A stretch of 64,000 bases of DNA, taken from contig JASPKZ010005705.1 of assembly GCA_030220185.1 (NCBI GenBank), positions 1,227,501 to 1,291,500 of the forward strand, given 5' to 3'. Position 1 is the stretch's first letter. Every line of letters begins with the position of its first letter. Below, in pieces: positions 55,150 through 64,000 of the stretch. Below the pieces are notes generated by a model. The model was not told the origin of the DNA. It saw nothing but the letters and a program-made list of their open reading frames with translations, and ran no database searches. A program made the translations under genes and the position numbers. The stretch is from Diploptera punctata. Its lineage: Eukaryota; Arthropoda; Insecta; Blattodea; Blaberidae.

Positions 55150-55892
55150 TATCAAATGTACACTGAATATCAGTAAAACTAAATATATGGTCACACATAG
55201 AAATGTATTATATAATGGACATGGACGGCTAATGTCAGATGAGGGAAGTTGTGAGGAAGTGGCTGAATTCAAATACCTAGGAACAATAATTACAAACAGG
55301 AGTGAGATGCACAAAGAAATCAAACATAGGCACAATTCTGGAAATGCATGCTATTATGCATTACAGACACTATTGATGTCCCAACTCCTTTAAAGAAAAC
55401 TTAAACTGAAAATATATAAAACTATTATTCTATCAGTCATATTATATGGGTGCGAAACATGGACTCTTACTTAAAGGAATGAAAGAACATTATGAATACT
55501 TGACAACAAAGTTCTTAGGAAAATTTTTGGAGCAAAGGGAGATGAACAAACAGGTGAATGGAGAAGACTACATAACAATGAACTACATGGTCTTTATAGG
55601 AAGCCAGATATAATACGAACATTTAAGTCTCGTAGACTGCGATGGGCAGGACATGTGGCACGAATGGGGAATGAAAACGTGCATGGAACTTCTTGTAGGA
55701 AAACTGGAGGGAAAACGCCCAGTTGGTAGACCAAGAATGAGGTGGGAGAATAACATTATATATGATTTGAGGGAAGTAGATTATACAGGGGATGATTGGA
55801 AAACATTAGCTCAGGATAGAGATGATTGAGAGTTTATATCCGCGCCGCCATGAACTTCCGGGTTCGATAGTGCCAGTGAGTGAGTTAGTTAG
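55150..55892 (+). mobile_element. LINE-A 3' half
   Basis: Reads LNISKTKYMVTHRN, EEVAEFKYLGTIIT, HKEIKHRHNSGNACYYALQ, then frame changes to the 3' end CGATAGTGCCAGTGAG and a GTTAGTTAGTTAG tail. Confidence 0.8.
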
Positions 55893-56150
55893 TTAGACTG
55901 CGATGGGCAGGACATGTGGCACGAATGGGGAATGAAAGACGAGCATGGAATTTTCTTGTAGGAAAACTGGAGGAAAAACGCCCAGTTGTAGACCAAGAAT
56001 GAGGTGGGAGAATAACATAAAATATGATTTGAGGGACGTAGATTATACAGGGATGATTGGAAAACATTAGGTCAGGATAGGAATGTATGTAGAGCTTCTT
56101 TCCACGCGGCATGAACCTACGAGTTCGATAATGCCAGTGAGTTAGTTAGT
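55893..56150 (+). mobile_element. LINE-A 3' end, second in tandem
   Basis: Begins directly at the GTTAGTTAG tail of the preceding copy with RLRWAGHVARMGNERRAW codons, and ends CGATAATGCCAGTGAGTTAG. Confidence 0.8.
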
Positions 56151-56690
56151 AAAATGTACAATGAACAGGTTTGCTAAACATTGAGATAATTAATGTATTT
56201 TGTCCCATACAATACCTGCAAAATTTTTGTTACAGGTAATAGGACACTTTGTGACTTTGGCAACACTTTTCAGAGCTCGTCATCAAGACATTGCCCGATG
56301 TACTGTAGAAATATGTGGAAAATTTTATCCTCAAGGAAGCTCTATATTGATATCTACACCTATAGCCTATATATAATGCACACTATTGGTGGGAAAGGAA
56401 ACATCTCGTTTATAAAAACGTTTCCCACAAAAACAGAACAAAATACAGTACAATACATTCTACTATGACAAAGGAGTTTGTGGAGAAGCATTTAAACCAT
56501 ACTAAAAATCTTTTTGGAAGTTCTGTTGAATTGAAATGGGTCTTGATTCCATCTTTAAGAAATACTTCACACAACGATATTGAAAATTTCATCATAAAGA
56601 ATATTGACAATGACATAAAATGAAGATTAATAGTAAAATCATTCAATAGCTTTACAAATAAATATGTAATGTATAAATTTGATGGATTTG
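56151..56690. other. Unassigned, with two small coding-like frames
   Basis: 56233-56373 reads on the plus strand GHFVTLATLFRARHQDIARC, TVEICGKFYPQGSSILIST before a stop, preceded by TTTTTGTTACAG, a good splice acceptor. It faintly recalls the N-terminal exon of insect ionotropic receptors (inference only). 56465-56620 holds another frame (KEFVEKHLNHTKNLFGSS). Possible remnant of a host gene. Confidence 0.2.
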
Positions 56691-57168
56691 TATTGACTAT
56701 TTAACTCATGCCCTAAATGTTAGTCAATGACCAATCACGTTTCAATTAATTTTGTTTTACAACCAATGACGTAGTGTTTTACCTCGTTCTTTATCGATTT
56801 CTCTTTATCATCTCCTGCTTTTGTGATAAAGAAAGCTCCTCCTTTTTAATATTCTGAACAGCTCAGATAATTATATTTATCCAACAAATACATTGAATAT
56901 AGCAAATAATGAACAGATTCTTTGATTTTACTGAGTTGTTTACTAAAAAAATTAAAAACCTATGATGTTGATAATAGTATATACTTTGATGTGTTTCATT
57001 ATTTCTCAACTAGGATGCTTTGTTACAATATTACGTTTCTATTTGACAATAAATAACATTATCAAGTTGCAGTGAATATACCTAACATTTCTGATTTGTT
57101 TTCAAACATCGCCGTTTACATTAAATATATAAATATTTTAAAATACCGGTAACTATATATAAATAGTT

Positions 57169-57483
57169 CACCGCTGTGGTCTCGAGGTAGCGTGCTGCCT
57201 TGTCACGCAGCGGGCCCGTGGTTCGATTCCCGGTCGGATGAGGTTTTTTCAGGGTTTTTCCTCACCCGTAAGACAAATGTCAGGTAGCCTAGGCCCAACG
57301 GTCTCCCAATAATCATCCGGCCATCATCATCATTCTTATCATTATCATCATCATCCTTCACCGGCGTGGAAAGCAACGGGAAGCTATCACACCTATAATT
57401 CCCTAGTAAAGCTGCAAATCACATCATGAAAATGCTATGATTGCAGTGAACGACCTGCCCTCGGGCAGAATTACTATGGATGA
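57169..57483 (+). mobile_element. SINE-A copy, tail type 1
   Basis: Full-length, with box B GGTTCGATTCCCGGTC and tail GAATTACTATGGATG. ATATATAAATA stands on both sides (57154-57164 and 57484-57494). Confidence 0.85.
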
Positions 57484-57494
57484 ATATATAAATA

Positions 57495-57806
57495 AAAAAA
57501 GTTAAATCAAAGCAGCAGAGGTGACGTTCAGAAGAGCAAAAGGGTGCACTAGAATGGACCAGAAAGAAACGAGGATATCCGTGAAAAACTACAGATTTAC
57601 TCCATGAAAGAAAATATATTTAACAACCAGATTCAGTGGAAAGAACTTGTAGAAAGAATGGAAGAAAGTAGATTACCAAATAAAATCTTACATTATTTTC
57701 CGAGAGGAAGAAGAAATGTCGGACGTCCTCGGAAGAGATGGTCTTAGATCTATTAGTGAAGACGGAACTGGCAACTAATGCCTAATCCAGGAAGTGCAGA
57801 AGGAGG
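57495..57806 (+). mobile_element. LINE-B-like 3' fragment
   Basis: Reads AAEVTFRRAKGCTRMDQK, then NNQIQWKELVERMEESRLPN, YFPRGRRNVGRPRKRW and the 3' end. ATATATAAATA follows at 57807-57817. Confidence 0.75.
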
Positions 57807-58067
57807 ATATATAAATAATGACTTTTCAGTAAACAGCTTAATTTTATTCGTTAAATAGTCCTAACAAATAACACACTTGATTTCAAAATCATCTAGATAA
57901 AAATGGAAATTACTCGTGGCATTACTTATGATAATGTTAGTAAAAAATCTGTAAAACGACATTCACAGACAGGTCATTTTGAAAACGTGCCTATCTCTAC
58001 CAAAAGCTAAAATACTAATTATAATTTTGGAAGTGATAAAAGACGTAACAAATTTATTGGATTGCCT

Positions 58068-58785
58068 GGACTATTTAACTCATGCCCCAAATGTGAGTCA
58101 ATGACCAATCACAATTCAATGATTTTTTATTTACAACCAATCACAGTCGTGTTTCTCCTAGAATTTACCAACTAAAGTTCATCTTAATAAAGTAAGCAGC
58201 TCCTTTTTAACATTCTGAATAGGTCATAGCATTATTTTGCAGTGACTGACTGTGCAAGAAATACGGCTACCAGATTGTATAGTGCTTGAATGTCAACACA
58301 TAGCGCATGCGGGAGTTAATATAAAACATTTGTAGCAATTGATTATACCACCAAAAAAAGAAATCACTGTTTGCACTTTCTTGAATGTATTTTTTCCCAT
58401 GTAATAACATTCCAGAAAAATATAATTGTCATATTTACATCATAGGGCATCAGAAATGAATTAATATACAGTTTGATGCGTTTCATTTTTTCTCCACTAG
58501 AGTGCATTGTTACAATATTGCGTTCCTTTGGCAATAAATAATATGATCTGGTTGCAGTGATGAACAAAAGAAGCAAATGAAGGGTACCAATCGTTTTTCA
58601 TTTGTTTTAACATCGCTGTTTACATTAAATATATAAATATTTTAAAATAACTATATCTAAATAATGATTTGTGAGTAAACAGCTTAATTTTATTCGTTAA
58701 AATAGTCCTAACAAATGTGAGTCGTGAATTTATCGATAATTGGGAAATCACTCGTGGCATTACTTATGATAAATTTTCCCTTATT
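58068..58785 (+). repeat. Repeat T copy 5
   Basis: GGACTATTTAACTCATGCCC at the left, GTTAAAATAGTCCTAACAAA at 58697, and a shortened terminal palindrome to TCGTGGCATTACTTATGA. Confidence 0.8.
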
Positions 58786-59204
58786 GATACAATAGTGATA
58801 AATTATAAGATTGTAACTGGACGTATGAAAATATTAACTTCGAAATCTGATGATTGTATAAATGTGAAGCAACTTATAAAAATGGGTTTTTGTAAAGAAG
58901 ATAAAACATACCTGAACTTACATTTGTTGCTTAAGAAGCGAAAAATGTTTAAAAATTGTACATTTTTAATTAGAGGACACGCAGAACCACCTTTCTCTAC
59001 ATCTGGAAACTATTAAATCATTTTGGATGGAATAACATTCAAATTAATTGTATATATATATATATATATATATCGGCTCATTTAGGTTTTGTCTTTGATA
59101 ATTCAATTTTTTCGAATTGTAAAAGATCTCAGCTAATTCTAATTGATCATTATTATGATTATATTTTGAATTCTGACATTATAGGAGTAAGGTACTATAT
59201 TGAG
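58786..59204. other. Unassigned; part of a 99-codon ORF
   Basis: A plus-strand frame (58717-59016) runs out of repeat T into unique DNA: KFSLIDTIVINYKIVTGRMK, DDCINVKQLIKMGFC. No family recognised. A (TA)n run is at 59049-59074. Confidence 0.25.
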
Positions 59205-59970
59205 AATTAATGTGGTTTGTACCAAGAGCAGAGGTACATCCAAGATGGTCAAGTCTTACACGGATCGCCAAAACTGACACTTGGATATGTCTTCTTCTTG
59301 CAAGGAATAAACCTTTTGGTTCATTCCGCCTCCACGTATTGTAGCTACTGTGTCCATCTCTTTCGTGGGCGTCCCCTATTTCTTTTCCTCCTCTTGGTTG
59401 ATAGTTTAGACTTTTCCTGGGCAATCTGTTGGTATCCATTCTGCAGACATATCCATACAATTTTCTCCTATATCTTTCTATTTTATCTATCAAACTGAAT
59501 ATTGGTAGTTCTTTAAGGATATCTTCATTTCGTTTTTACCCATTAAACTATATCCTGCCACAAATTGTAAATATTTCATTTCTGCGGCTTCTATTCTTTT
59601 AATTGACTGTTTATTCAGAGTCCATATTTCTGAGCCATACAATGTTGCAGGTACAACCAATACTTTATAAAATTTTAAATGTGTTTCTTTCCTTACTTTC
59701 TATCCCAGTGTTATTTTAAGGGTGCCACATAAATACTATATATTTATAATTTACTACTTGTGTCTTTTTGTCTATTACTTCCAGATAATTGAAATATTTT
59801 TACTTGAACTAACGTTTTATCATTTAGTACTACTTTTGTTATTTCCACTTCTCTGCCACACTGGGCCATTATTTTAGTTTCTGTTGAAGAAATTTCTGGG
59901 TTATAAACTTGTGCATTATTATTTAATTTAAAAATTGCTATTTGTAAGTCATTCTCTGAAGAAGCCATTA
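59205..59970 (-). mobile_element. LINE-B-like C-terminal region
   Basis: Minus-strand reading: ASSENDLQIAIFKLNN (RT finger after YxDD), NPEISSTETKIM, then LYGYVCRMDTNRLPRKSLNY and QPRGGKEIGDAHERDG. Diverged subfamily; frame broken between 59740 and 59500. Confidence 0.65.
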
Positions 59971-60309
59971 TAGCCTGATCATCAGCAAATACAAGTGTGT
60001 CAAAATGGACACCATCAACATTTTAGGTTTCAAGTTTTGTTTGTAACTTGGGTAGCATTTTCCATCGCTTTCACCACAGTGTTCCAAGCTCTCATGACTA
60101 GTTTCTTCACCGATCCAAGAAAAATGAAATTGACACAATTAAAAAACTGGAAGAATCAAATTTGGAGCTATATTTACCAAGTTCCCAGTATCATAATTGG
60201 CCTTCCATGTTTTAAACAAATCTTACTACAGTTCCTATCTTAATGGAACATTACTAATACCGACAAAACCTACTGCCTTTAATTTCGCTATGATGACATC
60301 ATCAGCATC
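59971..60309. other. LINE upstream remnant or unassigned
   Basis: 59971-60000 (ATCATCAGCAAATACAAGTG) is the mirror of an RT LVFADD segment and thus continues the LINE at 59205. The rest is not assigned. Confidence 0.3.
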
Positions 60310-60490
60310 ATCTTATGGTTTTGTTCTTCTTCTTCTTCTTCTTCTTCTTCTTCCTCACTTCACGGGCTAGGCAAATTGCCTGTTCCGCCTCACAGTATCC
60401 ATCTTTTCACTGGTCTTCCTACATTTCTTGAACCTTTTGGCTTGTAGTTAAATGCTGATTTTGGTAATCTTGTTACATTCATTTTTTCTA
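60310..60490 (-). mobile_element. LINE-B 3' end
   Basis: CTTCTTC array and CACGGGCTAGGCAAATTGCC, then the mirrored C-terminus (CCTACATTTCTTGAACC). Confidence 0.75.
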
Positions 60491-60499
60491 CATGTCTTA

Positions 60500-60830
60500 A
60501 CCATAATCATCATCTTCACTTCAAGGTTTAGGCGATTCGCCTGTTCCGAATTCACAATGATTCATTCCATCTCTTCCTACATCCGTTTATCCCTTTGGTT
60601 TATAATGATGTGCTATCTTGGGCAATCTTGTTTCTTCCATTCTCTGAACATGTTCCCAACCGACACGGTGTTATTGAATTATATTATTTATTGAATATAT
60701 TTCTAATTCACTTCTTATTTCTTCATTTTTACGTGGTACAATTTGTGCAAACATTTATCTCCATATTCTTTCATGTTATCATTCAGTGGATATACATTTA
60801 ACTCTGTTCTTACATCTTTATATGATGACA
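60500..60830 (-). mobile_element. LINE-B-like 3' end, second
   Basis: CATCTTCACTTCAAGGTTTAGGCGATTCGCCTGTTCCG and decayed C-terminal mirror to about 60830. Lies head-to-tail with the previous copy. Confidence 0.6.
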
Positions 60831-61489
60831 TAAAAAAAATTCTACTATTTTCGAAAATACAATTTTATTAACAAAGTAGATATATTTCGAGAGGTCAAGG
60901 ATAAAGTAGTCAATATTAATAAATTAGTAATTATGGTTATATCAAGTCCATTTCGCCCCCTGGTTTACAAGTTAATAAAACGCATGGTTGAATCTGGGTT
61001 GTTGGGGAACTGATTACAAATGCTATTGAACCTTCTGAGTGTATGCGAAGAAGTAAAAATAACGTGAGATATTCTGATCAGTATGTACCCCTATCTCTCT
61101 TTTACATGTTTTCGTTGTTTCTTCATCTGTTTGTAGGGCTAGGGATTAGTTGCATTGTGTTTCTTGCTGAGATACTGATTCACAGATGTTATAAACATAT
61201 TTAAAAAATCGATTCCAACTGACAGATGGGATAACATCTTCATCAATTTTTAGGAAATAATATAGAACATTTTATCTTTTTTTAATACATTCAATACCAA
61301 TATGAGAAAACCCTTGTTTACCTTACGGTATATAAGGGTTATAATTATTTAACATTTATGAAGTAAATTAACATAAAACAGTAGAACAAAAACAGCTACA
61401 TAACAATATTATAACAAAGATGAACAGAGTTTAATTAATTTATAGTTGAGAATAAACACTATTTACAAAAGGAAAGTAATTATAACATT
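60831..61489. other. Unassigned A+T-rich stretch
   Basis: Nothing recognised. Confidence 0.25.
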
Positions 61490-61760
61490 TTTTGTTGTTA
61501 AGGATATGATAAAGAGGACTGGAATAATCTTTTTCACTGCAATTCAAATATGTTTCGAGTTTGTATCGTTCAAACCACAACATCGCACAATTGAATAGAA
61601 CATGTCTGACTGTTTGAATACCTTCTCCACATTTACAAGTTAATTTGATATTTTAAATTTATATAAATATCCTTGACATTTTTCATGCCCGGTTAAGAAT
61701 TGAGTTAATTTGAAACTGGGAACTATATTTGGCCATTTAAATCTGTCATAGATTGTTGGG
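61490..61760 (-). mobile_element. LINE-F C-terminus with CCHC motif
   Basis: On the minus strand: LTQFLTGHEKCQGYLYKFKI (about 61730-61670), then TCKCGEGIQTVRHVLFNC (about 61645-61590) and WFERYKLETYLN. LTGH...YL.KF followed by C.CG....H.LF.C is the end region of R1/I/Jockey-type LINEs with an RNase H part. Strongly truncated. Confidence 0.65.
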
Positions 61761-61854
61761 AAAAAGTAATTATCGAGTTGCCATACAATTGTCATGTTAT
61801 CTTTCTTTGCCTTAGTTTCATCTCTTCCTGGACCTTACAAGGATAGGAGCTGAT

Positions 61855-62065
61855 AGGAGACGATTTTAAACACTGGATCATGCGTATACTTTTTTAACCA
61901 CACAAGTACATTGAAGGCTACATGGATGTGTGATCAGCCTAAATGCCAAAGCTACTTCTGAGACAACACGAAACTTTAAATCAAGACATAGCATTCACTT
62001 ATACACTCATATTAAACAAGGCGAATTTGATAGAGTGATTTGATGGCCAGATGATGTTCAGAGGT
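61855..62065. repeat. Repeat U copy 2
   Basis: See 42640. Shared GGCTACATGGATGTGTGATCAG and GAGACAACACG. Confidence 0.6.
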
Positions 62066-62321
62066 AATTTAGGTTAATACATTCCTACCACTACTACCAA
62101 CTAACAATCTAACTCATTGGTACTGTCGAACCCGTAGCTTCATGGCCGTGCGGACATAACCTCTCCGTATATCACTATCCTGATCTAATTTTTTCATCCC
62201 CTGTATAATAGACTTCCCTCAAATCTTAGTTAATATTGTGGAATGCAGGCTTTCACGGCCGGTAATCATAGTGTTAAAAGATTCCGGGCTATGTGGCCGT
62301 GGTCTATAACTGGCGTTTCTT

Positions 62322-62362
62322 CCAGACGTTTCTCCCTCAACTGCGGAGGGCATCTTCAGTGG
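62322..62362 (-). ncRNA. Hammerhead-like motif, left arm of H2
   Basis: Exact mirror of 62404-62444 on the opposite strand. Confidence 0.55.
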
Positions 62363-62403
62363 CGAGCGCTTCACGGCAGGGAAACAACAGCTGGAAGCGC
62401 TCG

Positions 62404-62444
62404 CCACTGAAGATGCCCTCCGCAGTTGAGGGAGAAACGTCTGG
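62404..62444 (+). ncRNA. Hammerhead-like motif, right arm of H2
   Basis: Stem I CCA (62404-62406) with TGG (62442-62444); core CTGAAGA (62407-62413), which fits CUGANGA; stem II CCCTC/GAGGG; GAA (62434-62436); palindromic stem III ACGT (62437-62440); C17 at 62441. All conserved positions are present. A four-base stem III would work only as a dimer. Confidence 0.6.
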
Positions 62445-62693
62445 AAGAAACGCCAGTTATAGACCACGGCCACATAGCCCGGAATCTTTTAATACATAGT
62501 TAATATTATTTTCCCACCTCATTATTGGTCTACCAACTGGGAGTTTTCCCTCTGGTTTTCCTAAATGAAGCTTCCATGCTCCACTTTCATACCCATTCGA
62601 GCCACATGTCCTGCCCATCGCTGTCTACGTGACATAATTTTCTTACTATATCTGGTTTCCTACAAATATCATGTAGCTCACTGTTATGTGGAA

Positions 62694-62965
62694 GCACGCC
62701 ATAGCGTAGTGGTTAAGGCACTGCGCTACAAGCCGGAAGGTCGAGGGTTCGAGGCCCGGTGGGGGTCAGGATTTTTAAACTGACCCAAACTTTCTGGCGG
62801 CACTATGGTCCTGGGGTCGACTCAGTCCCTAACGGAAATGAGTACCAGACACTTGTTCTGGGGATACAGGCGGCCGTCACGCAGGGCTGACAACCCGGAT
62901 GACATCAAGTGCTGATTGTCCAGAAAAAGCGGGAGCTTGAGGTCTGTAGTGGGATCTTCTCCATG
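62694..62965 (+). mobile_element. SINE-B copy
   Basis: Box A TAGCGTAGTGGTTAAGG and box B GAGGGTTCGAGGCCC. Same body as 24991; ends near a run of nine T (62970), which could act as a Pol III stop. Confidence 0.8.
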
Positions 62966-62975
62966 TCCCTTTTTT

Positions 62976-63097
62976 TTTAGCTTTTGGCATGGATTCCCTG
63001 AAGTAGTACCCGCCCGAAGAATCGAATGGGGGATTATTTTACATCCGGAAAATTTTACCCCAGTTGAACCCATTTCCGCGTTTCTTGACGGATGATT
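62976..63097 (-). mobile_element. LINE-A 5' UTR fragment
   Basis: Reverse complement of the 5' region (CAAAAGCTA, CCGGAAAATTTTACCCC in the plus strand), as at 1-182 and 34670. Confidence 0.65.
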
Positions 63098-63098
63098 G

Positions 63099-63100
<2 letters not shown>

Positions 63101-63145
<45 letters not shown>

Positions 63146-63235
63146 TTTTATTTATTCTGGCAGAGTTAAGGCCATAAGTCCTTCTCTTCCACTCAACCAG
63201 CACAAATACAAATAAATATTTGACAAATATAGATA
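63101..63235 (-). mobile_element. LINE-E 3' end
   Basis: AAT array (63101-63145) followed by TTTTATTTATTCTGGCAGAG, TTAAGGCCATAAG and CCACTCAACCAGC. Confidence 0.75.
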
Positions 63236-63260
63236 TACACTATACTAATTATAAACAGGT

Positions 63261-63632
63261 CCACCGCTGTGGTCTCGGGGTAGCGTGCTGCCTTGTCACG
63301 CAGCGGGCCCGGGTTCGATCCCCGGTCGGGACAGTTTTTCTGGGTGAGGTTTTATCGGGGTTTTTCCTCACCTGTAAGACAATAGTCAGGTAAACTTTAA
63401 GGCCCAAACGGTCCCCGAAATCATATGACCATCGCAATCATCATCGTTCATATTCATCTTAGGTAAAGCTTAGGATTAGGGACTCCTGGCGCACCATTAT
63501 CATCACCCATAATATCATCGGGGCAACGTAACCCCGCCTTCCAGGCGCCCCAACCTCAGAAGTGGGTTACGAGTACGCCATGCCAGGAGAGAAACCAGGA
63601 ATGTCGAAAAGACAAATCTGGGGCATTTGAAA
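63261..63632 (+). mobile_element. SINE-A copy, tail type 2
   Basis: Head with box B GGGTTCGATCCCCGGTC, then tail type 2: GACTCCTGGCGCACCATTA, AACCCCGCCTTCCAGGCGCC and GCCAGGAGAGAAACCAGG. Confidence 0.85.
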
Positions 63633-64000
63633 AAAAAATATAAACAGTTAAAGATACATTAAATGTAGCAATGTAAATACTACAACTACTACTGTTACTA
63701 CTAATAAGCGGAGGTCGTTTATTTCCTCCGGTGGTCTAAAAGGATTAAATGACCCTGAGTTAAAAGTAATTTCCCATCAGATACTGCTCCTATAAGGCCC
63801 AGGAGGCATAGAACATGCACAAAAGGATATGGTAAATTATGGAAAAGATAGAAAAGAGGAGATGTTGACAGAGAGATAGAACTAGAAGTTAAATACATTC
63901 ATTACCAGAACATTTCAAAAATATAAATAAGTCAATGTTTTCGCAGAAATGTTGATTGATTATTAGTTATCGGAATAAACTCTCAAGTTGTGGAATCTAA
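63633..64000. other. Unassigned stretch at the window end
   Basis: Nothing recognised. Confidence 0.25.

Larger units (their letters stand above)
56692..57930 (+). repeat. Repeat T copy 4, split by SINE and LINE
   Basis: 56692-57164 and 57818-57930 form one copy; the 57165-57806 insert holds SINE-A and LINE-B. Shares a long inner segment (TTTATCACAAAAGCAGGAG in mirror) with copy 2. Confidence 0.75.
62238..62496. mobile_element. Fold-back element H2, perfect 99-bp arms
   Basis: Arms 62274-62372 and 62394-62492 appear perfectly complementary over 99 bp with a 21-bp spacer. TAGTTAATATT at 62227-62237 and 62497-62507 is an exact 11-bp target duplication. The left end also has GCAGGCTTTCACGGCCGG, shared with H1. 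Each arm carries a hammerhead-like motif. Confidence 0.8.
62095..62692 (-). mobile_element. LINE-A 3' end split by hairpin H2
   Basis: 62095-62237 and 62497-62692 are one minus-strand copy (3' end TGGTACTGTCGAACCCGTAG; GRPIMRW mirror at 62510-62540). SINE-B is inserted at its far end. Confidence 0.75.

Noticed and set aside
7740..59074. CRISPR-like array
   Set aside because: All regular repeats are microsatellites or a minisatellite without spacers, in a eukaryotic context.

Overview
The window looks like an intergenic or intronic stretch of a large, repeat-rich insect genome. The repeat set (an RTE-like LINE ending in a GKPEGKRPVGRPRMRW-type C-terminus, plus several tRNA-headed SINEs) suggests a cockroach of the Periplaneta type, but that is inference from memory of such repeats, not a database match. 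No intact host gene was recognised. Most readable protein-like sequence belongs to broken transposable elements.

Layout. Family names are local to this report. LINE-A (RTE-like, tetranucleotide GTAA/GTTA 3' tails) is scattered over the whole window in at least 20 pieces. LINE-B (related, GAA-type tails) has copies near 1.1-1.8, 4.8-6.9, 36.6-41.4, 57.5 and 59.2-60.8 kb. LINE-D lies at 32.0-33.0 kb and 36.4-41.5 kb, LINE-E (CR1/Jockey-like, AAT tails) at 8.2-9.5 kb with 3' ends elsewhere, and LINE-F (C-terminal CCHC region of an R1/I/Jockey type) at 61.5 kb. SINE-A to SINE-E carry tRNA-like heads. DNA transposons include a Tc1-like element (38,903-40,398), an internally deleted mariner-like element (19,080-19,589), a fragment with a DUF4817-like N-terminus (45.1 kb) and a 107-bp MITE. 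Long AAT/ATT, TA and CT microsatellites are common, and many sit at LINE 3' ends.

The most interesting signal is a series of fold-back (inverted-repeat) elements at 13.9, 20.1, 20.6, 22.3, 30.3, 43.5-44.3 and 62.2 kb, plus single copies at 20.4 and 54.3 kb. Most contain a hammerhead-ribozyme-like motif: CUGANGA core, stem II, GAA, a short palindromic stem III (ACGU, ACAUGU or AGGCCU) and flanking stem I. Penelope-like retroelements are known to carry such ribozymes, so these are probably Penelope-derived. Two copies have 11-bp or near-11-bp target duplications and one has an empty site in a neighbouring paralogous repeat.

Insertion order can be read in several places. Tc1 is inside LINE-B, which is inside LINE-D (36.4-41.5 kb). 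Two LINE-B copies lie inside one copy of an A+T-rich repeat (4.6-7.3 kb). LINE-A is inside a fold-back element (43.6 kb), and a hairpin element plus a SINE are inside a LINE-A (62.1-63 kb).
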